Shown: positions 12,201-21,487 of the stretch, piece by piece
How the letters are laid out: the number at the start of each line of letters is the position of its first letter
Position numbering within the stretch: the stretch's first letter is position 1
Source: Allomyces arbusculus
Taxonomy: Eukaryota > Blastocladiomycota > Blastocladiomycetes > Blastocladiales > Blastocladiaceae
Direction: 5' to 3'
DNA: 64,000 nt
NCBI GenBank assembly: GCA_027604705.1
Contig: JADHYV010000088.1
Location: 1-64,000 of the forward strand
The notes under the pieces: generated by a model
Seen by the model: only the letters and a program-made list of their open reading frames with translations
What the model was told of the DNA's origin: nothing
Databases searched by the model: none
Position numbers and translations under genes: made by a program

Positions 12201-12633
12201 GCGGCCGTCCGCGGCCGTGTCGCAGGGAACGACTGCGGCGCTGTCGCAGACGACGGCGGAAATGCCGACGCCGCCGGTGACGCCGGTCGTGCACCGGTCC
12301 CCCGCCGCCGGCGCACCGCCGCCGCCGCCGAGACTCGTATCGAAACCGATTCCGCAGTACGTGCCTCCGCCAACGACTTCTGGGAATACGGTGCCGCCAG
12401 CGGTGCTTCCGCCCCCGGCGCACGCACTGCCGCCGACACCGACGCCCGTGACGGCAGAGACGGCGAGTCCGGGCGAGGAGTTGCGGTTGTTGCATGAGGT
12501 GTGGCGGCAGATTCAGGCAAATCAGTACCGTAACGGTGCCAGTGGCAATCGCAGGAGTCATGATCGGCCGGTGTCAGCAGTGGGCGAGGGGAACGTGTAT
12601 GATGATGTTGCGGATATTTTGGCCGCGTATTGA
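9241..12633 (+). CDS. large Pro/Ser/His-rich protein with possible PH-like C-terminal domain
   Basis: A single open frame encodes 1130 aa from the Met at 9241 (MSRPSPPPPSPPPP). The frame is open back to 9013, but that part reads like a leader. Residues 1-300 are proline-rich with PPPSPR repeats (as in PPPSPRALTFGP), which suit SH3, WW or profilin binding. A middle section repeats EY-x-S/T-V-D and H-rich units, then SSHAP/SSHGS repeats. Near residues 770-1000 there is a folded-looking part: SLRWKRRYAVAVAV, SVLYLSKDPSG, and later AWPFVVRFANARDAHVFAGVL. The WKRRYxV start plus a late hydrophobic helix resembles a divided PH domain, but I cannot confirm this. A short conserved-looking end (LLHEVWRQIQANQY) follows. 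Not recognised as a named family; a cytoskeletal or polarity scaffold is a guess. Confidence 0.6.
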   Translation: MSRPSPPPPSPPPPQRTPPRGQLAPPTGSTTNISSSSPDLPPVRNASWRRARDAIMMPWSTDRRDAGTAATRTPPAQESSVNASFWAPRSPAAITAAPPSSSSPWPQLGAWHGPTMRGTHDAVPAQGAPRARGVQEPPTRPIGASAGTSAPPTSSSASVRPPPSPRAMPAGPTPLSPRPAPTYACAPPPSPRAAVFGAPPPLPRAPAFGTAPPPSPRALTFGPAPPPSPRFPPPPPQTEPVYAASPLSPRPPPSPGADAPPPPRTTSTRAEWRPYRPPRVAADRGVLPPATPQLAVVHAPASPAQVVEYASVDLDRHVSHAALLARAVEHVVLDPRVEEAKHEAVRTETVVMHEDHPHHEDHDVNEVEYTTVDSHRDVLHEANEVEFATLDHATAAHRLAESVVLDPTSERSSVWSVSEESETMSSHRAASASVLSSTRGSDALGSIGAPPPVPSTPPILHVGAHAAGSVHGSNVRAASSHVPSSHGSSSHAAPSSHGSVGRHRDFDAPSSHASSSHAPSSHAGSVGRHHDVDAPGSHAPSSHAPSSHAPSSHGSAHRDVEPYRESDLRHEIDHQHHRDSNRESGTTTATAPRSSGASLASKNVRWRLSVHEGNMNDPVPLSGTGTTRSTSSTGSNPHGRRPSVMHPWKLPNDVLLAPTPNTDAPWSPSPMHSPRPPSSDTARPMAFRSEAGSLPRTLSTATTPMAPPFSPAPTSTTHRSGISSSTSSPGTGISTGAPCLVYIPAAHPASSTARTCETLATATSSTAVAAAAQSLRWKRRYAVAVAVPHGGSVLYLSKDPSGAALDVILAGRGVPDACVRVLGHAAVRIVPVPAPPGEASTTTTRLRGGTGGAGGAGETGSALALVLSTPAGVVVEKAQTAPGGKLARLFRAALPRTPSPISTASDSDMDDWGPTQVTILRDTNTPVVTSLAAMSARSPALAWTSAVHAWPFVVRFANARDAHVFAGVLSGDAARSVGESVEFDWDRRPSAAVSQGTTAALSQTTAEMPTPPVTPVVHRSPAAGAPPPPPRLVSKPIPQYVPPPTTSGNTVPPAVLPPPAHALPPTPTPVTAETASPGEELRLLHEVWRQIQANQYRNGASGNRRSHDRPVSAVGEGNVYDDVADILAAY
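10660..10915 (+). repeat. coding tandem repeats (Ser-Ser-His units)
   Basis: Within the Pro/Ser-rich gene, units such as GAGCTCGCACGCGCC (15 bp) recur; three nearly perfect copies lie around 10859-10903. They encode S-S-H-A-P and S-S-H-G-S units interleaved with GRHRDFDAPSS-like longer units, so a higher-order repeat is also present. The repeat keeps the frame. Such tracts often vary in length between strains. Confidence 0.75.
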
Positions 12634-15059
12634 GGAAGGAGGAGAAGGGAGAGCAGAGGGAAGGGCCGCGGATGTACATTGATATGATATACCCATTGAT
12701 TCATCTTTTTGAATGTTTTGGACCTACACTGGCCAATTCATTCTGGTGGAGAGCCAATAGTGCACAGGATCGGCAGAGGGGAGAGAGCAAAAACGTGAGA
12801 TGGAAACTGGTCTGTGTTGCAATTGGGTGTGAGCCTGATCGCATTCATCTTTCCCGCGCTCATGGCTGATCAATGCTACATGCAGCGAACAGGCCAGATG
12901 ATGCTCGCCCCAAGTACAGGGTGATTTGGATCTGCCGTGCATGCACCACCATCAATAAGGTGCGGGAGCCTGGCATGCATCGCTATGCACGGGCGTGAAC
13001 GGGTAGCGCAGGTATGCCAGCATGCGGGCGCGGAGAATAAGGACATGTGCACCTGACGTCGTGAGATTATTACTTCTGTTATAGGAAATCACTGCGTCTG
13101 AGTATCCATGACATAAAGAAGGCCACCTTGAGCTCATGAGGCAGATGCTATCATTGTATGTAAAGATTGTTGAGCTGGGTCGCATCAGCGCGGAGCGTTA
13201 GCGGTTATGACGATAATCTTTGTCGCTGCGCGGTCAGCGGGACCAGAACCGGCAGCACGCACGCAACTAGTCCAAGTTCACCATTGTCCACCGGGCCCTC
13301 AACCGCCGCGTCGGTCTTGTTGACCACAGCCATGTCAGAACCAAGAACCAAATCAAAAAAGTCCATCTTCCCCCGCGCGTCGTCGTGAGTGCTCGCCCCG
13401 GCATCTCCTCGATGACCAACCGCTTGTTAATCACTTTGAACGCGTATTTGATCGACGAGAAAATGTTGCCGCTTGGTCGAGGGCAGCTCATTTCCAGTTC
13501 CCCCTGATCAGACGTGAGTTGCGGTGGAGTTTGGCGGCGGAAGGTAATATAGCGCCCCTTCGACCAGGCGGGGCGGAAAAAGCGCCTGTGGTAGATCCAA
13601 GCTTTTTGAACAAGCGCGTAGCGCGGATTTGTGTGAAGGCGTGAGCAAGATAGTCGTGGGTCAAAGTGATTTGGTCCAAGTCTCTCTCTGATTCTGCTCC
13701 GCGTCATTGAAATATGTGACTTGCTTCACCCACCAGGAACAGCACCTGGGCGCAGCGTTGATCCTCGCTGTTGCGCACAGTTGCGCGCTGATGCGCGCTG
13801 ATGCGCGCTGATGTGCTTTTAGCAGGTTTCGGCGGCAGCTGGTCACAGCACGTTCAACGTCCGAGAACCACGAATTGGTCAGCCAGAAATTTGACGCCCG
13901 GATGATACTTTCGTGCGCCGCTTCTTACAGGGTCATGCTGCAACTGCAAACTCAGGGCAAGGGTGAGAGAGGCTTGGTGCTGAGACGTATCCGGCAACAC
14001 TCGTGCTCCCCTCTCTCGGCTTTGGGGGAGACTTGATTCTACAGAGGCGTGACTAGTTGTGGTCATTGAGACATCAAGGCTTTGTGAGCGGAGAACCAAG
14101 TGGAGAGCCTTGCCAAAGTACGTAAGCGCTGAAACTGACCAAAACTCTTGCATTGGCGTGTGCAGGCTCACCAACCACGGGTAGCGATGGTGTGACTGGT
14201 GGTCGATAAGCATCCGTCGAATTTGCATGTCCTGACGGAGTGTGGCCATTGGCCTCTCTCTTTCGCGTTGACTGCGCCGCAAGGTAGAATGCTGCACTGG
14301 CGCATGCATCATGGCGCAATGCATGGTGGGGCGGCACGGACGTCACGTCGCGCTTGCGCCAGGGAACTTTTCTCGAAAACCAAACATGATGGGCGCGCTT
14401 TGACATGATAATCGCAACCAAAATCGCTTCTGGCATGCTCGCGCGCGGAGTCGCTTCCAATCGACGAGGACGCACAAGCGTGTTTGATCGTCATGGGATC
14501 GGCGCGTTGCACCGTCGCGCACGTTCTGGGCCAGAGGAAAGAGTGACAGTTGTGTTGTTCCTTTTCGGCATATTCACGGCCCGGCCAAGCGTGTTTCGGC
14601 TCCATCATGTTTGCAGTACAGTTTGCTCGAACAACCAAAATAAATACGGCACATGAGTTATGGCCGGACGGCAGTTTCACATTTCGCTGTGGAATCATCT
14701 TTCATGACTTTTCGCCGAGGCGCACACGTCTTTGGCGCGCGTGACAAGGGTGGCAAGGCAACGGCTTGTTTCAGGATCACGAATTGCGTGACCTGGAGGT
14801 CCCTTTTCTCACTTTTCGACCTAAAACTTGTAAATCCGGCACGCTGTCGAATTTGTCCAAGGCGCACATGCAACCAGCACCACCATCCGCGCGCCCATCG
14901 TCGTTGGCGTTGGTACAAAAGGCGCCGGCGTCCCGACTTTGTGCAACGGCAATCTGCACTCTCCACCCCACCACGACTCCCTTCACGCCCAAGTTGCTGC
15001 TGGCCAGCAACGACCGCGCATAGACGACCAACCGAATCCTAGACCGATCCACCTGCACC
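12634..15059. other. long intergenic region with a possible relic reading frame
   Basis: About 2.4 kb separate two + strand genes. GC is lower than in the coding DNA. On the minus strand, 13215-13710 holds two protein-like stretches in different frames: one with IKYAFKVINKRLVIEEMPG, the next with FDLVLGSDMAVVNKTD. They do not join through a GT-AG intron that I could find, and I do not recognise the family. The remaining open frames look like chance. The part nearest 15060 should hold the protease promoter. Confidence 0.4.
13781..13815. repeat. short 10-bp tandem repeat
   Basis: The unit ATGCGCGCTG occurs about three and a half times in a row, the first copy starting TTGCGCGCTG. It lies in the intergenic region and has no visible function. 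Confidence 0.8.
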
Positions 15060-16451
15060 ATGGCCACCCGCAACGGCAACGACAACAACAAGAACAAGAA
15101 GCGCGCTGCCGGCTTTGCCTTGGTCGCTGCTCTCGCTGCGCTCGCTGTGGTCGCGCCCGTCGTCGAGGCCGCCCCCGCCAAGGCCGTGACCAGCGCACCC
15201 AAGCCGTTTGAGCTGCCCAAGAACCCCGTCTCCAAGGTGAACGTGTCGTTTGGCAGCAAGGACATTTCTGTCGCGGGTGTCACGGTGAAGAAGCCCGTGT
15301 GGTCGCAGACTATTAACCTCAAGCAGGTCGACCCGACGCGCAAGAACGTGTTCTGGACGCGGCTCACGTTTGACGCCACGCAGACCAAGCTGCGCAAGCC
15401 CAAGAAAGCGCCGACCACGGCCGCGTGGGGCGCTGACCAGCCGGGCGACGTGATCCGCATCACGTCGGTGCTCGACAAGGCCGTGCAGTACCTGAACGCC
15501 GACTCGCTTGCGCAGTGGTCGTTCCAGTCGGCCTTCTTCAACGGCCCTGCCGTGACTGTTGAGCTGCTCGCCGACCCGGCCGCTGACGCCACGGTCAAGC
15601 CCGCCGTCATTGTCACGTCGGTCACGACCAACGACGAGGACGGGTTCTCGGCCGACCCGATCAACCTACCGCCGCCCACGACGCTCTGCAATGCCGCTGA
15701 CCTGCGCAAGCCCGCGACCGACCTGCGCTCGGGCCGCATTTTCCCCGTTGGGTGCACGGGCTGGACCATCAACGACAAGAACGGGTGCCACACGTCGGCG
15801 GGCCACTGCTTTGACGGTGTCGACGCGACGCAGCAGGTCTTGCAGCTCAGCGTGCCGCAGTCGGCCGTGATCGTCAAGGACGGCGTCAAGGTCGGTATCC
15901 CGCGCCACCCGGACCCCAAGTACCAGTTTGCCGTCGACGCGTCGTCGGTTCAGTACAAGCTGCTCTCGGAGCTCGACGTTGACAATGCCGTCGACGCCGA
16001 GGACTGGTCCTACTTTGGCACGTTCCGCAACCCAAACACGGGGCTCACGCAGCGCGAGGCCGCCAACAACCAGTCCTACACGCTCGCCAAGGTCACAAAT
16101 GGCGTGATCGCGCCGGGCCAGGCCGCGGTCGGCGACGTGGTCACGATCACCGGTTTCGGCAACGTGCGCGACCAGGCACGCAAGAACCTGCGGCTCACGC
16201 AACAGGTGGCAACGGGCTCGCTCGCGTCCTTCCCGGACAAGTACCATATTAACCATCGCGTCGACACGGAGGGCGGCAATTCGGGCTCGGCCATGGTCGT
16301 GAAGAAAAACGGCAAGGAGGTTGCCGTCGGCATCCACACCAACGGCGGGTGCGACACGACCGCGTCCACGTCGGCCAACTACGGGTCATCGGTCAACCAG
16401 CGCGGGTACCAGGCGGCGCTCGCGGCCCCCAAGGGTGTCTGCAAGGCGTAG
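15060..16451 (+). CDS. secreted trypsin-like (S1 fold) serine protease, intronless
   Basis: A single exon encodes 463 aa. A basic start is followed by a hydrophobic signal segment (GFALVAALAALAVVAPVVEA), then a propeptide-like region of about 180 residues. The protease part begins near the Cys-rich GCTGWTINDKNGCHTSAGHC. The catalytic triad can be read as His249 in TSAGHCF, Asp315 in EDWSYFGTF and Ser408 in GGNSGSAMV. The Ser motif is GNSGS rather than the classic GDSGG, as in several bacterial and fungal extracellular proteases. Four Cys around the His and near the C-terminus could pair (IHTNGGCDTT, KGVCKA). It is probably secreted or surface-exposed, degrading external protein. The lack of introns contrasts with most neighbours and could mean transfer or retroposition. 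Substrate preference is not visible. Confidence 0.85.
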   Translation: MATRNGNDNNKNKKRAAGFALVAALAALAVVAPVVEAAPAKAVTSAPKPFELPKNPVSKVNVSFGSKDISVAGVTVKKPVWSQTINLKQVDPTRKNVFWTRLTFDATQTKLRKPKKAPTTAAWGADQPGDVIRITSVLDKAVQYLNADSLAQWSFQSAFFNGPAVTVELLADPAADATVKPAVIVTSVTTNDEDGFSADPINLPPPTTLCNAADLRKPATDLRSGRIFPVGCTGWTINDKNGCHTSAGHCFDGVDATQQVLQLSVPQSAVIVKDGVKVGIPRHPDPKYQFAVDASSVQYKLLSELDVDNAVDAEDWSYFGTFRNPNTGLTQREAANNQSYTLAKVTNGVIAPGQAAVGDVVTITGFGNVRDQARKNLRLTQQVATGSLASFPDKYHINHRVDTEGGNSGSAMVVKKNGKEVAVGIHTNGGCDTTASTSANYGSSVNQRGYQAALAAPKGVCKA

Positions 16452-17149
16452 ATTGGTCGATTTTGCTTGTGCCGCAGATCTAGAGCGCTCGCGAGGGTGC
16501 GGGCTGCAACCCGTGCGCTGCCCTCGCAGCTGGAGATGTCTTTTTGCCTTGGTCGCGCGAGATCGAGCAGCTCTGCATGATTGTGAAATACATATTTACT
16601 CAGTCTCTTGTCGTGGTTCCGGCTGTGTCGCCCAAAGTGACCTTGCTTGTCGTTCGCATGTCTCCCGCCGTTGCAGAGGTTTGCGACTTTGCATCAAGTG
16701 CGAGCACGGACGTCACTCACGCTTTTCTGTTCTCGATAAGCGCTTCTGATCACCACTCACAACTTGCTGCAATCCCGAGGCCGTTTTTGTCGCGGTGACG
16801 TCTGTTGCGTTTGAGTGCAAATGGCCATTTGTCCCGTCGTGTCCCTCGGCGGCAATGTTCCGGTGTCGCAAGTGTCGCCCGTCCATGCCCGTAATCCAAG
16901 CTGTGCTGCAACAAGTCAACGTTAGGTTCCCTGGTCTGGGGCCGTGAGGTGCCAAACGCGGTGACCAGCGCTCTGATCCCTGGCACCTGCCCTTGAAAAG
17001 CCAGCACCGTGCGACGGTCATCCTTGAAGTCCCCCTTCTCTCTCGGACAACAAAGTGCAACGGTTGCGTCTTCGACAGCTGTGCTGGCCCTCGAGTTTCT
17101 GTCCCCGCCATTCCCCATCGCACGCTTCGTGGATCGGCGATCAGCAACC
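16452..17149. other. intergenic/promoter of receptor 1
   Basis: No gene is seen. The stretch contains the protease 3' end and the upstream region of the first receptor. The receptor frame is open upstream to 17009, but that part lacks receptor character, so I place the start at 17150. Confidence 0.5.
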
Positions 17150-20100
17150 ATGGGCCCAGGAGCGGCAACTCGGAGCCGTCTCGGCAGCAACAATCGTGGC
17201 CAATTCATTCGAGCAACACCGTTCACAATGGTCGCGGTGGTCGCAGTCGCGCTTCTTTTGGTAGTCACGTTGCTCGCCGGTCCAGCGATTCACGTTGCTG
17301 CGGTCCCGACCAATTTGACTGTTCTCGTCATCTTGCCGCTCTCCGATGCCAGTACGTGGCGTGTGTTTCATCATGCTTCAGAAATCGAACTGACCCTGGA
17401 GACGCGACTGTTCGTAGCCCTCGGATCGGGCTTCCGCAGTATCGCCGATGTGCTGGCGCTCGCGCCGCCGACCATGGCCGCGATTGATCCGAACCACAAC
17501 TACCAGTTGCTCATTCGCAATTCCGCGTCGGTGCGGTTAACCGCCGTCAACGCCCTTGACGCGGCCGTGACCCAACAGCCAGTCCACGCTCTCGTCGGCG
17601 ACTACAGCTCGCGCGTCACGCTCGGCCTCGCGCTCGCGGCGTACCCGAAGGGGCTATGGCATTGCGGTGTGAGTTCTGCGACGGATTTTGACAATGCCGT
17701 CGATTTCCCGCGCTTCTTCCGGACCATGAGCGTACGAAATTCCGGCCTGTCCGTCTCTGTCGCCGAGGATGCGATTCTGACCGTTCACCGGGTCTATTTG
17801 TCCACGGCTGTGCAGAACGACAATCAACAAGGTCGTGCTTTAGCACAAGCGGCCAGCGCCATGGGATGGAAGGCGGTCAACATTCTCGCGGTCGCAGATA
17901 GTTTTGGCCAGTCGCGTGCGTTGCCTTGATTTTCCCCGCTGCACGCTCGAGCATCAAGCTCACGACACCTTTCTCAACCTCTACCACAGTCTCACAAACT
18001 TTTGCTTCGTCGGCGTCATCGCTCGGCATTTCACTCTACTCAACGCAGCAGTACCAGCCGGGCACGACCGACTTTGGCGCGTATCTCGATACGATTGCCG
18101 CAAGCGGGTCCAAGGTCATTGCGTTTCTTGGTTTCCCTGCCGACGCCAAGCTCGTGTTCCGGCAGGCCAAGCTCCGTGGGATGATTGGCCCGGACTGGGC
18201 GTGGGTACGCGATTGCAAGGACTTAATTACTTGATAGCCCGTTCTGACCTTGTGCGTGGTGTAGATGGGCCCCTCGACGTTCATCATGTACCTTGATTCC
18301 ATGAGCGACCCGGTCGACAAGCAAAATGCCGACGGGTTCTTGTTCACGAGCGTCAGCGAGGACCGTTTGTCCTCACAGTACTTGTCGCTCAATTCGCAGT
18401 ACCTGACGCAGTATCCGACGCGAGACAGCTCGGCGTTGCATGGCTACGCACTCCTCTATTACGATTGCCTGCTCGCACTGGCGTATGGTACGTGAGCGGT
18501 GGGTGAGGAGAAAAATGTTGCCGCGGTCTCATTGTTGAGCCACGTTGTTAGGATTCAACGCATTGATCACGACGTACGGCGACGCGGCGATCCAGTCCAA
18601 AAACTACTCGGCGCCATTGAGTTCGTTTTTGGTTCCCTTCAACGGCACGACCGGGGCCGTGTCGTATATCGCGCCGGGAACGCGGGCCATGTCTGTACAA
18701 TTTCGCGCAAAGCCCTTCTGGTTTGGCAAACCACTCATGCCCCAATAACGCGCGGCTGACAACAGGGACTGGGAAATCTTCAACATCTACGGCGGCACTG
18801 CGCGCTCGACCTACAAGCTGTGGCAGAACGGCACGCTCACGAAATCGGCGAGCCCGATTTTCTACGGCGGGTCCATGACCGTCCCCATTGACCGCCCGCC
18901 GCTCACCATCGCCTTCCCGCAGTGGTCCAACCCGGGCGTTATGGCGCTCGCGGCGATCCGCGCCATCATGATGGTAATGATGCTCACGGGCATGGGCTTT
19001 CTCGTCGTGCATCGCCACGAAAAGCAGATTCGGCAACTATCGATGCCGTTTTTGCTCATCATTTCGCTCGGGTGCATCCTGATCCTCGCGGCCGAGTATC
19101 TGCTTATCGACGTGCCGAGTGCGCCAACGTGCCATGCATCGGCGATCGTGTTCACGTTGGCGTTTGAACTCGTGTTTGCGTCGGCCGTGGCCAAGACGTA
19201 CCGGGTACTTGCGCTCCCTCCTTCGCGTTTTGGGCGCGACCAGGGGCCTTGTTACTGACTGCTCCTGGCCATGGCAGATTTTCCGTATTTTCGCAAAGTA
19301 CACAGATTCACTCAGTCTCGAAGCTTCTCTGCTTCGTGTTCCCGGCTGACTGTACTTGTCTTTTTCAAACCCAGCACCCGGATCAACAAGGGCGGGCTCA
19401 AATCGGCGATCTTGCTGCGTCAAGTCGGTATGGTGCTCGTGGTCCAAGCAATCCTGTTTGCGATTTGGATTGCCGCGTTCCCTGTGTGGCCAACGCTCGT
19501 CACAACCAAGGCGTCCATCTACTATTTGTGCTCGCCATCCAACATCACGGGCCACTGGGCGGTCGTGGGCCTGACGTTCGCGTACAATGCGACCTTGTTG
19601 CTCGCCGTGTGCTACCTTGCGGTCAAGACACGCAACGTCGACTCGTCGTACCGCGAAACGTCGTGGATTCTGCATGCAGCACAGGTGCGGTTCTTGTCCA
19701 CCTGTTTGACATCCTCACGCGACCGTTTTGTGATCGATCACTGACTCGCAGCGTTACAAACTAGAACGTGGCGTTGTGCAGCGTCGTGATCATCCCACTC
19801 AGTTTTATCACCATCGAGTCGTTTGCGCTCACGGCCTACTACGTGCGGTCGATCGCGATGCTCTACGCGGTCGGGTTCACCTACATGGCCCTCGTCGGCC
19901 GTCTCCTACTCGCCGTCTGGGCTGAGTCTCGCACCGTCGGCATCCCGCATATCGACGGGCTGAACACGTCGCTCAAGACCACGGTCGATACGCAGTTTCC
20001 ATCCAAGTCCGCGGCCCCCTTGGGCGTCATGCCGCAGGAGCGGCGCACGAGCAATACCAGTCCGACCACGCCCACGACCGCGGTCACACCGAGCGCCGAA

Positions 20101-20685
20101 CTTGCGGGCCAGTTCCCGGTCCTGCGCCGCGGCGGTGGGTTGGGGCTCTGGGAGCGGTTCACGCAGACGTGGTACACGCAGCTCGTCTACCTGAACCTGG
20201 CGCGCGGATTTGCCGTGATTGCGCCGCCGCCGACGCCGACCGGAAGTGCGGGCGGCACAAGCACGGCCAAGCGGCCACAGCAACTGCAGCACCGCACGGC
20301 GGCGCGCAAGGGGGGCGATGAAGGTACGGGGATCGCGATCCCGCTGGCCAATCTCGGATTTGACGCGTCGCCCGCAAGCACGCCGCCCGCGTGCCTCGAG
20401 CTCGTGCATTTCGGGTCGGGAGCGGCATGGGTTGTGCAAATGAGCGGTGCCGAGGAAGTGGCTGCGTGGGCACAGGTGCTCAAGTCGGTGGTGAGCGTGA
20501 TCACGTCGACCGGGTCGCGCTCGGGACAGGCATCGTCGAGCGGCGCCGGCGGCACTGTGACCGCCGCAAGCAGCACCATCACGGGGAGCACAACGTTGGG
20601 CGCGGGCCGGAGCGCGACCACGTCGTCGCCGCCGGCGCAGCCGCTGCGGTCGGGCTATTCCGAGGCGATCCGCAGCGAGTCCTAG
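17150..20685 (+). CDS. class C (GABA-B-like) GPCR, receptor 1 of the array
   Basis: Ten exons (17150-17351, 17418-17731, 17816-17915, 17990-18204, 18265-18487, 18552-18690, 18766-19204, 19278-19297, 19375-19684, 19765-20685) total 2883 nt, 960 aa. A signal peptide precedes AVPTNLTVLVILPLSD. The ectodomain has a type I periplasmic-binding fold (AIDPNHNYQLL, ALVGDYSSRVTLGLALAA, DNQQGRALAQAASAMGWKAV) and no Cys-rich domain, as in GABA-B receptors. The 7tm_3 region starts near residue 453 (EKQIRQLSMPFLLIISLGC, SAPTCHAS, KTYRIFRIF, KTRNVDSSYRETSW), followed by TM6-TM7 from residue 655. The tail holds two conserved blocks (about 765-815 and 841-899, ending EEVAAWAQVLKSV) that resemble a split PH domain. 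Exon 8 is only 20 nt. Intron 1 (66 nt) has no stop and keeps the frame, so retention would insert 22 aa. Unlike its paralogs it lacks the intron after RETSW. Ligand unknown. Confidence 0.9.
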
Positions 20686-21487
20686 GCGCGGATTCGGGCA
20701 AGCGCTGCCGCACGGGTGTGGGGAGACTTTGTTGCTGAACGGTTGAATAAGGACTTGCGGTCTTTTGCCCCAGGACTCGTACCGGTCGTCGCGGACTGGG
20801 CTGTTACCTGACAGTGACCCGCGGTCACGTTGGTGATCACCGTTCGTCGACACCAGAAGTTGCAACGTCCCCCAACTTCAAGGTGCACGCTTCGACTGTG
20901 AGCGAGCGCGACCAATCCAGTCCGTCTCCCCCGAAATATACTGCTTAACTGTTCGCAACTGCGTGCCACCGCCATCATGAGCCGTGCTTACCGTCCCCAC
21001 GCAACCTGCAGCTCTGTTCAAGCTGATCAATAACGCGAGCGGCTTGGCGGCCTGATCACTGCCGCCACGCCGGCAGTCTCCCGCCTGCCATGAATCGCAC
21101 GTCGCGTAGTGTGTGCTCGCTTTTCGACAACGTGAGAACTAATGGGTGACTCTCGGATGCAAAGCGTGCGACGCGTGCGCAGACCTTCGATTCTTGGCAA
21201 CCAACGCGCCATCAGCTCGGCTTTGCTCTATCGACATGGCCTCACCGGCATCATCATCAGAGATACATCATGACGCTCAGCGACGCGTCTTGTCCCATGA
21301 ATTCTGGATCTCGAGCGCTGCATGCCGACTCCCAGCCGCGGCGACCTGAAGCAACAACCAAGGCTCGACTTGCACGCGGTCCCTGGTCGGTCAACGCACC
21401 TCGCTCGCGACCCGTCTCTCCGCGACGGATCGGAGTCTGTTGCTGCTCGTCGCCTCGTCGACGTGCCAGATCCGTTGTGTACCCAAC
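20686..21487. other. intergenic between receptors 1 and 2
   Basis: About 800 bp with no gene seen. It should contain the receptor 1 3' end and receptor 2 promoter. Frames continuing upstream of 21488 do not look like receptor sequence. Confidence 0.5.
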
